DNA of 64,000 bases from Auanema rhodensis (taxonomy: Eukaryota > Nematoda > Chromadorea > Rhabditida > Rhabditidae): contig OZ059896.1 in assembly GCA_964057225.1 (NCBI GenBank), positions 5,828,001 to 5,892,000 of the forward strand, written 5' to 3'. Both the position numbers and the translations under genes were made by a program. Within the stretch, counting starts at the first letter, position 1; each line of letters starts with the position of its first letter. Positions 1 to 10,000 of the stretch are shown piece after piece. The notes under the pieces are model-generated. The model made no database searches. It saw nothing but the letters and a program-made list of their open reading frames with translations, and was not told where the DNA came from.

Positions 1-124
1 AAAATAATTTAGTAAAAAGTAGATGTTTTTAGATTCCTTTTTTCAAGGCAAAAACGATGGACAATGTTATTCAACGAAAAAATTGATTCTTCAGGGTGAA
101 AATCGAGGATATAAGTGTGAACTT

Positions 125-138
125 ATATCAGTTGATAT
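125..138. repeat. 14-bp palindrome of the unit (example in unit 0)
   Basis: ATATCA and TGATAT flank a two-base GT centre. Present in most units at positions 125-138. It is altered in three subtypes: L units lose 125-132 and with them the whole left arm; j units change position 137 in the right arm; k units change position 139 just outside it. The adjacent GATATC at 134-139 is destroyed in both j and k. Confidence 0.8.
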
Positions 139-146
139 CTCGGTGC

Positions 147-197
147 ATTTTTAAGCTAGCGCAAATCTGATAACACAGATCGACGCAGCTTAAAAAT
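147..197. repeat. 51-bp interrupted dyad inside each unit (example in unit 0)
   Basis: Two perfect 11-bp arms, ATTTTTAAGCT and AGCTTAAAAAT, enclose a second level of symmetry. After one bulged A come GCG on the left and CGC on the right, then a 3x3 internal loop (CAA against CGA), then ATCTG against CAGAT closing a six-base loop ATAACA. That is 19 possible pairs in 51 bp. It recurs in every unit at unit positions 147-197. Units with C152 carry one mismatch in the outer arm; those with T152, as here, have the perfect arm. Site 162 lies in the internal loop and 173-174 in the terminal loop. The structure could extrude as a cruciform or fold in a transcript, or be a bipartite protein site; the sequence alone does not say which. 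Confidence 0.85.
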
Positions 198-282
198 CCG
201 CATCGAATGCACTATACTACATTGAGAAAAGCTAAATACAAAAATTAGTTATGATCGTTTGAAAAATGATGCATTAGTGTAT

Positions 283-306
283 GTTGAGTTTCCATGTACA
301 CTCAAA
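283..306. repeat. Short hairpin element of the unit (example in unit 0)
   Basis: TTGAGT (284-289) is complementary to ACTCAA (300-305), with a ten-base loop TTCCATGTAC. The next pair outward, positions 283 and 306, is G/A in the common form. In units with C306 it becomes G-C and the stem grows to seven pairs. The frequently linked change A287 to G puts a G opposite T within the stem. An alternative pairing AGTGTA with TACACT, slightly upstream, overlaps this one. Confidence 0.65.
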
Positions 307-335
307 ATTGCTTCCAAAAACATTTTGACAAAAAT

Positions 336-347
336 TTTTTCGAAAAA
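336..347. repeat. A/T-tract palindrome TTTTTCGAAAAA near unit end
   Basis: Perfect 12-bp palindrome centred on CG, embedded in longer A and T runs, in virtually every unit. One exception is unit 158, where G at 55734 is T. Phased A/T tracts of this sort are a common cause of intrinsic DNA curvature in satellites; whether this one bends has to be measured. Confidence 0.75.
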
Positions 348-351
348 TTTC

Positions 352-702
352 AGAATAATTTAGCAAAAAGTAGATGTTTTTAGATTCCTTTTTTCAAGGC
401 AAAAACGATGGACAATGTCATTCAACGAAAAAATTAATTCTTCAGGGTGAAAATCGAGGATATATGTGTGAACTTATATCAGTTGATATCTCGGTGCATT
501 TTCAAGCTAGCGCAAATCTGATAACACAGATCGACGCAGCTTAAAAATCCGCATCGAATGCACTATACTACATTGAGAAAAGCTAAATACAAAAATTAGT
601 TATGATCGTTTGAAAAATGATGCATTAGTGTATGTTGAGTTTCCATGTACACTCAAAATTGCTTCCAAAAACATTTTGACAAAAATTTTTTCGAAAAATT
701 TC
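352..702 (+). repeat. Reference satellite unit (unit 1) with diagnostic-site map
   Basis: A typical complete unit, used here to number positions 1-351. Diagnostic sites seen across the array: 2 (G/A), 13 (C/T), 36 (C/T), 59 (G/A), 67 (T/C), 68 (C/T), 85 (A/G), 94 (G/A), 111 (A/G), 114 (G/A), 125-132 (8-bp deletion), 137 (A/T), 139 (C/A), 148 and 150 (T/A, T/G), 152 (C/T), 162 (C/G), 173-174 (AC/GT), 200 (G/A), 207 (A/T), 217 (C/T), 224 (G/A), 230 and 234 (A/C, A/T), 257 (G/A), 262 (A/G), 287 (A/G), 306 (A/C), 310 (G/T). Subtype letters: a = T68 G85 A94 T152 (a' adds A200); b = C68 A85 G94 C152; c = as b but T152; g = G162; suffix C = C67; e = T68 A85 G94 T152 (e' adds T217 C306); t = as e but C152; f = T68 A114 T152 (f* adds A59); h = GT173-174 G287 C306; j = T137; k = A139; m = G111 A114; p = T36 A94 G287 C306; x = G262 T310; L = the 8-bp deletion. 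This copy has a private T at 114. Confidence 0.95.
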
Positions 703-3700
703 AGAATAATTTAGCAAAAAGTAGATGTTTTTAGATTCCTTTTTTCAAGACAAAAACGATGGACAATGTCATTCAACGAAAAAATTAATTCTTCAGGGTG
801 AAAATCGAGGATATAGGTGTGAACTTATATCAGTTGATATCTCGGTGCATTTTCAAGCTAGCGCAAATCTGATAACACAGATCGACGCAGCTTAAAAATC
901 CGCATCGAATGCACTATACTACATTGAGAAAAGCTAAATACAAAAATTAGTTATGATCGTTTGAAAAATGATGCATTAGTGTATGTTGAGTTTCCATGTA
1001 CACTCAAAATTGCTTCCAAAAACATTTTGACAAAAATTTTTTCGAAAAATTTCAGAATAATTTAGCAAAAAGTAGATGTTTTTAGATTCCTTTTTTCAAG
1101 GCAAAAACGATGGACAATGTCATTCAACGAAAAAATTAATTCTTCAGGGTGAAAATCGAGGATATAGGTGTGAACTTATATCAGTTGATATCTCGGTGCA
1201 TTTTTAAGCTAGCGCAAATCTGATAACACAGATCGACGCAGCTTAAAAATCCGCATCGAATGCACTATACTACATTGAGAAACGCTTAATACAAAAATTA
1301 GTTATGATCGTTTGAAAAATGATGCATTAGTGTATGTTGAGTTTCCATGTACACTCAAAATTGCTTCCAAAAACATTTTGACAAAAATTTTTTCGAAAAA
1401 TTTCAGAATAATTTAGCAAAAAGTAGATGTTTTTAGATTCCTTTTTTCAAGGCAAAAACGATGGACAATGTTATTCAACGAAAAAATTGATTCTTCAAGG
1501 TGAAAATCGAGGATATAGGTGTGAACTTATATCAGTTGATATCTCGGTGCATTTTTAAGCTAGCGCAAATCTGATAACACAGATCGACGCAGCTTAAAAA
1601 TCCGCATCGAATGCACTATACTACATTGAGAAACGCTTAATACAAAAATTAGTTATGATCGTTTGAAAAATGATGCATTAGTGTATGTTGAGTTTCCATG
1701 TACACTCAAAATTGCTTCCAAAAACATTTTGACAAAAATTTTTTCGAAAAATTTCAGAATAATTTAGCAAAAAGTAGATGTTTTTAGATTCCTTTTTTCA
1801 AGGCAAAAACGATGGACAATGTTATTCAACGAAAAAATTAATTCTTCAGGGTGAAAATCGAGGATATAGGTGTGAACTTATATCAGTTGATATCTCGGTG
1901 CATTTTTAAGCTAGCGCAAATCTGATAACACAGATCGACGCAGCTTAAAAATCCGCATCGAATGCACTATACTACATTGAGAAAAGCTAAATACAAAAAT
2001 TAGTTATGATCGTTTGAAAAATGATGCATTAGTGTATGTTGAGTTTCCATGTACACTCAAAATTGCTTCCAAAAACATTTTGACAAAAATTTTTTCGAAA
2101 AATTTCAGAATAATTTAGCAAAAAGTAGATGTTTTTAGATTCCTTTTTTCAAGGCAAAAACGATGGACAATGTCATTCAACGAAAAAATTAATTCTTCAG
2201 GGTGAAAATCGAGGATATAGGTGTGAACTTATATCAGTTGATATCTCGGTGCATTTTCAAGCTAGCGCAAATCTGATAACACAGATCGACGCAGCTTAAA
2301 AATCCGCATCGAATGCACTATACTACATTGAGAAAAGCTAAATACAAAAATTAGTTATGATCGTTTGAAAAATGATGCATTAGTGTATGTTGAGTTTCCA
2401 TGTACACTCAAAATTGCTTCCAAAAACATTTTGACAAAAATTTTTTCGAAAAATTTCAGAATAATTTAGCAAAAAGTAGATGTTTTTAGATTCCTTTTTT
2501 CAAGGCAAAAACGATGGACAATGTCATTCAACGAAAAAATTAATTCTTCAGGGTGAAAATCGAGGATATAGGTGTGAACTTATATCAGTTGATATCTCGG
2601 TGCATTTTTAAGCTAGCGCAAATCTGATAACACAGATCGACGCAGCTTAAAAATCCGCATCGAATGCACTATACTACATTGAGAAACGCTTAATACAAAA
2701 ATTAGTTATGATCGTTTGAAAAATGATGCATTAGTGTATGTTGAGTTTCCATGTACACTCAAAATTGCTTCCAAAAACATTTTGACAAAAATTTTTTCGA
2801 AAAATTTCAGAATAATTTAGCAAAAAGTAGAAGTTTTTAGATTCCTTTTTTCAAGGCAAAAACGATGGACAATGTCATTCAACGAAAAAATTAATTCTTC
2901 AGGGTGAAAATCGAGGATATAGGTGTGAACTTATATCAGTTGATATCTCGGTGCATTTTCAAGCTAGCGCAAATCTGATAACACAGATCGACGCAGCTTA
3001 AAAATCCGCATCGAATGCACTATACTACATTAAGAAAAGCTTAATACAAAAATTAGTTATGATCGTTTGAAAAATGATGCATTAGTGTATGTTGAGTTTC
3101 CATGTACACTCAAAATTGCTTCCAAAAACATTTTGACAAAAATTTTTTCGAAAAATTTCAGAATAATTTAGCAAAAAGTAGATGTTTTTAGATTCCTTTT
3201 TTCAAGGCAAAAACGATGGACAATGTTATTCAACGAAAAAATTGATTCTTCAAGGTGAAAATCGAGGATATAGGTGTGAACTTATATCAGTTGATATCTC
3301 GGTGCATTTTTAAGCTAGCGCAAATCTGATAACACAGATCGACGCAGCTTAAAAATCCGCATCGAATGCACTATACTACATTGAGAAAAGCTAAATACAA
3401 AAATTAGTTATGATCGTTTGAAAAATGATGCATTAGTGTATGTTGAGTTTCCATGTACACTCAAAATTGCTTCCAAAAACATTTTGACAAAAATTTTTTC
3501 GAAAAATTTCAGAATAATTTAGCAAAAAGTAGATGTTTTTAGATTCCTTTTTTCAAGGCAAAAACGATGGACAATGTCATTCAACGAAAAAATTAATTCT
3601 TCAGGGTGAAAATCGAGGATATAGGTGTGAACTTATATCAGTTGATATCTCGGTGCATTTTCAAGCTAGCGCAAATCTGATAACACAGATCGACGCAGCT

Positions 3701-4212
3701 TAAAAATCCGCATCGAATGCACTATACTACATTGAGAAAAGCTAAATACAAAAATTAGTTATGATCGTTTGAAAAATGATGCATTAGTGTATGTTGAGTT
3801 TCCATGTACACTCAAAATTGCTTCCAAAAACATTTTGACAAAAATTTTTTCGAAAAATTTCAGAATAATTTAGCAAAAAGTAGATGTTTTTAGATTCCTT
3901 TTTTCAAGGCAAAAACGATGGACAATGTCATTCAACGAAAAAATTAATTCTTCAGGGTGAAAATCGAGGATATAGGTGTGAACTTATATCAGTTGATATC
4001 TCGGTGCATTTTCAAGCTAGCGCAAATCTGATAACACAGATCGACGCAGCTTAAAAATCCGCATCGAATGCACTATACTACATTGAGAAAAGCTAAATAC
4101 AAAAATTAGTTATGATCGTTTGAAAAATGATGCATTAGTGTATGTTGAGTTTCCATGTACACTCAAAATTGCTTCCAAAAACATTTTGACAAAAATTTTT
4201 TCGAAAAATTTC

Positions 4213-7020
4213 AGAATAATTTAGCAAAAAGTAGATGTTTTTAGATTCCTTTTTTCAAGGCAAAAACGATGGACAATGTTATTCAACGAAAAAATTGATT
4301 CTTCAAGGTGAAAATCGAGGATATAGGTGTGAACTTATATCAGTTGATATCTCGGTGCATTTTTAAGCTAGCGCAAATCTGATAACACAGATCGACGCAG
4401 CTTAAAAATCCGCATCGAATGCACTATACTACATTGAGAAAAGCTAAATACAAAAATTAGTTATGATCGTTTGAAAAATGATGCATTAGTGTATGTTGAG
4501 TTTCCATGTACACTCAAAATTGCTTCCAAAAACATTTTGACAAAAATTTTTTCGAAAAATTTCAGAATAATTTAGCAAAAAGTAGATGTTTTTAGATTCC
4601 TTTTTTCAAGGCAAAAACGATGGACAATGTCATTCAACGAAAAAATTAATTCTTCAGGGTGAAAATCGAGGATATAGGTGTGAACTTATATCAGTTGATA
4701 TCTCGGTGCATTTTCAAGCTAGCGCAAATCTGATAACACAGATCGACGCAGCTTAAAAATCCGCATCGAATGCACTATACTACATTGAGAAAAGCTAAAT
4801 ACAAAAATTAGTTATGATCGTTTGAAAAATGATGCATTAGTGTATGTTGAGTTTCCATGTACACTCAAAATTGCTTCCAAAAACATTTTGACAAAAATTT
4901 TTTCGAAAAATTTCAGAATAATTTAGCAAAAAGTAGATGTTTTTAGATTCCTTTTTTCAAGGCAAAAACGATGGACAATGTTATTCAACGAAAAAATTGA
5001 TTCTTCAAGGTGAAAATCGAGGATATAGGTGTGAACTTATATCAGTTGATATCTCGGTGCATTTTTAAGCTAGCGCAAATCTGATAACACAGATCGACGC
5101 AGCTTAAAAATCCGCATCGAATGCACTATACTACATTGAGAAAAGCTAAATACAAAAATTAGTTATGATCGTTTGAAAAATGATGCATTAGTGTATGTTG
5201 AGTTTCCATGTACACTCAAAATTGCTTCCAAAAACATTTTGACAAAAATTTTTTCGAAAAATTTCAGAATAATTTAGCAAAAAGTAGATGTTTTTAGATT
5301 CCTTTTTTCAAGGCAAAAACGATGGACAATGTCATTCAACGAAAAAATTAATTCTTCAGGGTGAAAATCGAGGATATAGGTGTGAACTTATATCAGTTGA
5401 TATCTCGGTGCATTTTCAAGCTAGCGCAAATCTGATAACACAGATCGACGCAGCTTAAAAATCCGCATCGAATGCACTATACTACATTGAGAAAAGCTAA
5501 ATACAAAAATTAGTTATGATCGTTTGAAAAATGATGCATTAGTGTATGTTGAGTTTCCATGTACACTCAAAATTGCTTCCAAAAACATTTTGACAAAAAT
5601 TTTTTCGAAAAATTTCAGAATAATTTAGCAAAAAGTAGATGTTTTTAGATTCCTTTTTTCAAGGCAAAAACGATGGACAATGTTATTCAACGAAAAAATT
5701 GATTCTTCAAGGTGAAAATCGAGGATATAGGTGTGAACTTATATCAGTTGATATCTCGGTGCATTTTTAAGCTAGCGCAAATCTGATAACACAGATCGAC
5801 GCAGCTTAAAAATCCGCATCGAATGCACTATACTACATTGAGAAAAGCTAAATACAAAAATTAGTTATGATCGTTTGAAAAATGATGCATTAGTGTATGT
5901 TGAGTTTCCATGTACACTCAAAATTGCTTCCAAAAACATTTTGACAAAAATTTTTTCGAAAAATTTCAGAATAATTTAGCAAAAAGTAGATGTTTTTAGA
6001 TTCCTTTTTTCAAGGCAAAAACGATGGACAATGTCATTCAACGAAAAAATTAATTCTTCAGGGTGAAAATCGAGGATATAGGTGTGAACTTATATCAGTT
6101 GATATCTCGGTGCATTTTCAAGCTAGCGCAAATCTGATAACACAGATCGACGCAGCTTAAAAATCCGCATCGAATGCACTATACTACATTGAGAAAAGCT
6201 AAATACAAAAATTAGTTATGATCGTTTGAAAAATGATGCATTAGTGTATGTTGAGTTTCCATGTACACTCAAAATTGCTTCCAAAAACATTTTGACAAAA
6301 ATTTTTTCGAAAAATTTCAGAATAATTTAGCAAAAAGTAGATGTTTTTAGATTCCTTTTTTCAAGGCAAAAACGATGGACAATGTTATTCAACGAAAAAA
6401 TTGATTCTTCAAGGTGAAAATCGAGGATATAGGTGTGAACTTATATCAGTTGATATCTCGGTGCATTTTTAAGCTAGCGCAAATCTGATAACACAGATCG
6501 ACGCAGCTTAAAAATCCGCATCGAATGCACTATACTACATTGAGAAAAGCTAAATACAAAAATTAGTTATGATCGTTTGAAAAATGATGCATTAGTGTAT
6601 GTTGAGTTTCCATGTACACTCAAAATTGCTTCCAAAAACATTTTGACAAAAATTTTTTCGAAAAATTTCAGAATAATTTAGCAAAAAGTAGATGTTTTTA
6701 GATTCCTTTTTTCAAGGCAAAAACGATGGACAATGTCATTCAACGAAAAAATTAATTCTTCAGGGTGAAAATCGAGGATATAGGTGTGAACTTATATCAG
6801 TTGATATCTCGGTGCATTTTCAAGCTAGCGCAAATCTGATAACACAGATCGACGCAGCTTAAAAATCCGCATCGAATGCACTATACTACATTGAGAAAAG
6901 CTAAATACAAAAATTAGTTATGATCGTTTGAAAAATGATGCATTAGTGTATGTTGAGTTTCCATGTACACTCAAAATTGCTTCCAAAAACATTTTGACAA
7001 AAATTTTTTCGAAAAATTTC
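4213..7020 (+). repeat. Dimeric higher-order repeat (ab)x4, 702 bp
   Basis: Units 12-19 alternate strictly a, b, a, b, a, b, a, b. The a units carry TATT at 68, GATTCTTCAAGG at 85-95 and T152; the b units carry CATT, AATTCTTCAGGG and C152. Within each class I saw no differences, so the four dimers are near-identical and look like a recent amplification. Isolated ab pairs at units 9-10 and 28-29 are probably older or moved copies. Confidence 0.85.
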
Positions 7021-10000
7021 AGAATAATTTAGCAAAAAGTAGATGTTTTTAGATTCCTTTTTTCAAGGCAAAAACGATGGACAATGTTATTCAACGAAAA
7101 AATTGATTCTTCAAGGTGAAAATCGAGGATATAGGTGTGAACTTATATCAGTTGATATCTCGGTGCATTTTTAAGCTAGCGCAAATCTGATAACACAGAT
7201 CGACGCAGCTTAAAAATCCGCATCGAATGCACTATACTACATTGAGAAAAGCTAAATACAAAAATTAGTTATGATCGTTTGAAAAATGATGCATTAGTGT
7301 ATGTTGAGTTTCCATGTACACTCAAAATTGCTTCCAAAAACATTTTGACAAAAATTTTTTCGAAAAATTTCAGAATAATTTAGCAAAAAGTAGATGTTTT
7401 TAGATTCCTTTTTTCAAGGCAAAAACGATGGACAATGTTATTCAACGAAAAAATTGATTCTTCAAGGTGAAAATCGAGGATATAGGTGTGAACTTATATC
7501 AGTTGATATCTCGGTGCATTTTTAAGCTAGCGCAAATCTGATAACACAGATCGACGCAGCTTAAAAATCCGCATCGAATGCACTATACTACATTGAGAAA
7601 AGCTAAATACAAAAATTAGTTATGATCGTTTGAAAAATGATGCATTAGTGTATGTTGAGTTTCCATGTACACTCAAAATTGCTTCCAAAAACATTTTGAC
7701 AAAAATTTTTTCGAAAAATTTCAGAATAATTTAGCAAAAAGTAGATGTTTTTAGATTCCTTTTTTCAAGGCAAAAACGATGGACAATGTTATTCAACGAA
7801 AAAATTAATTCTTCAGGGTGAAAATCGAGGATATAGGTGTGAACTTATATCAGTTGATATCTCGGTGCATTTTTAAGCTAGCGCAAATCTGATAACACAG
7901 ATCGACGCAGCTTAAAAATCCGCATCGAATGCACTATACTACATTGAGAAACGCTTAATACAAAAATTAGTTATGATCGTTTGAAAAATGATGCATTAGT
8001 GTATGTTGAGTTTCCATGTACACTCAAAATTGCTTCCAAAAACATTTTGACAAAAATTTTTTCGAAAAATTTCAGAATAATTTAGCAAAAAGTAGATGTT
8101 TTTAGATTCCTTTTTTCAAGGCAAAAACGATGGACAATGTCATTCAACGAAAAAATTAATTCTTCAGGGTGAAAATCGAGGATATAGGTGTGAACTTATA
8201 TCAGTTGATATCTCGGTGCATTTTCAAGCTAGCGCAAATCTGATAACACAGATCGACGCAGCTTAAAAATCCGCATCGAATGCACTATACTACATTGAGA
8301 AAAGCTAAATACAAAAATTAGTTATGATCGTTTGAAAAATGATGCATTAGTGTATGTTGAGTTTCCATGTACACTCAAAATTGCTTCCAAAAACATTTTG
8401 ACAAAAATTTTTTCGAAAAATTTCAGAATAATTTAGCAAAAAGTAGATGTTTTTAGATTCCTTTTTTCAAGGCAAAAACGATGGACAATGTCATTCAACG
8501 AAAAAATTAATTCTTCAGGGTGAAAATCGAGGATATAGGTGTGAACTTATATCAGTTGATATCTCGGTGCATTTTCAAGCTAGCGCAAATCTGATAACAC
8601 AGATCGACGCAGCTTAAAAATCCGCATCGAATGCACTATACTACATTGAGAAAAGCTAAATACAAAAATTAGTTATGATCGTTTGAAAAATGATGCATTA
8701 GTGTATGTTGAGTTTCCATGTACACTCAAAATTGCTTCCAAAAACATTTTGACAAAAATTTTTTCGAAAAATTTCAGAATAATTTAGCAAAAAGTAGATG
8801 TTTTTAGATTCCTTTTTTCAAGGCAAAAACGATGGACAATGTCATTCAACGAAAAAATTAATTCTTCAGGGTGAAAATCGAGGATATAGGTGTGAACTTA
8901 TATCAGTTGATATCTCGGTGCATTTTCAAGCTAGCGCAAATCTGATAACACAGATCGACGCAGCTTAAAAATCCGCATCGAATGCACTATACTACATTAA
9001 GAAAAGCTTAATACAAAAATTAGTTATGATCGTTTGAAAAATGATGCATTAGTGTATGTTGAGTTTCCATGTACACTCAAAATTGCTTCCAAAAACATTT
9101 TGACAAAAATTTTTTCGAAAAATTTCAGAATAATTTAGCAAAAAGTAGATGTTTTTAGATTCCTTTTTTCAAGGCAAAAACGATGGACAATGTTATTCAA
9201 CGAAAAAATTGATTCTTCAAGGTGAAAATCGAGGATATAGGTGTGAACTTATATCAGTTGATATCTCGGTGCATTTTCAAGCTAGCGCAAATCTGATAAC
9301 ACAGATCGACGCAGCTTAAAAATCCGCATCGAATGCACTATACTACATTGAGAAAAGCTAAATACAAAAATTAGTTATGATCGTTTGAAAAATGATGCAT
9401 TAGTGTATGTTGAGTTTCCATGTACACTCAAAATTGCTTCCAAAAACATTTTGACAAAAATTTTTTCGAAAAATTTCAGAATAATTTAGCAAAAAGTAGA
9501 TGTTTTTAGATTCCTTTTTTCAAGGCAAAAACGATGGACAATGTCATTCAACGAAAAAATTAATTCTTCAGGGTGAAAATCGAGGATATAGGTGTGAACT
9601 TATATCAGTTGATATCTCGGTGCATTTTCAAGCTAGCGCAAATCTGATAACACAGATCGACGCAGCTTAAAAATCCGCATCGAATGCACTATACTACATT
9701 GAGAAAAGCTTAATACAAAAATTAGTTATGATCGTTTGAAAAATGATGCATTAGTGTATGTTGAGTTTCCATGTACACTCAAAATTGCTTCCAAAAACAT
9801 TTTGACAAAAATTTTTTCGAAAAATTTCAGAATAATTTAGCAAAAAGTAGATGTTTTTAGATTCCTTTTTTCAAGGCAAAAACGATGGACAATGTTATTC
9901 AACGAAAAAATTGATTCTTCAAGGTGAAAATCGAGGATATAGGTGTGAACTTATATCAGTTGATATCTCGGTGCATTTTTAAGCTAGCGCAAATCTGATA

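Larger units (their letters stand above)
238..351. repeat. Near-invariant third of the unit (example in unit 0)
   Basis: Across units 0-75 (first 26.6 kb) I noticed only two substitutions in this roughly 114-bp segment: in unit 35 (12545 region) and unit 72 (25541 region). The rest of the unit carries many shared variants over the same span. From unit 78 onward the segment does vary, at 257, 262, 287, 306 and 310, but always as a few shared alleles. It contains the 283-306 hairpin and the 336-347 palindrome. Conservation could reflect constraint from a bound protein, or a conversion tract that homogenises this part first. Confidence 0.7.

Noticed and set aside
60-80. Possible CENP-B box around CAACGAA in each unit (complement of TTCGTTG)
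   Set aside because: Only the CGAA half and one central T match; the CCCG half needed on the other side is ATGT. Too few essential bases agree.
54-107. Internal duplication: CGAAAAAATT near unit position 74 resembles CGAAAAATTT near 340
   Set aside because: The similarity is limited to about ten A/T-rich bases and does not extend, so it is probably composition.
147-197. Dyad as a tRNA or other structured RNA gene
   Set aside because: No cloverleaf arms or A/B-box pair could be recognised; a single interrupted stem is all that is present.
345-353. Splice acceptor-like TTTCAG at the unit junction
   Set aside because: No coding sequence follows, and the G is freely replaced by A (position 2) in half of the array.
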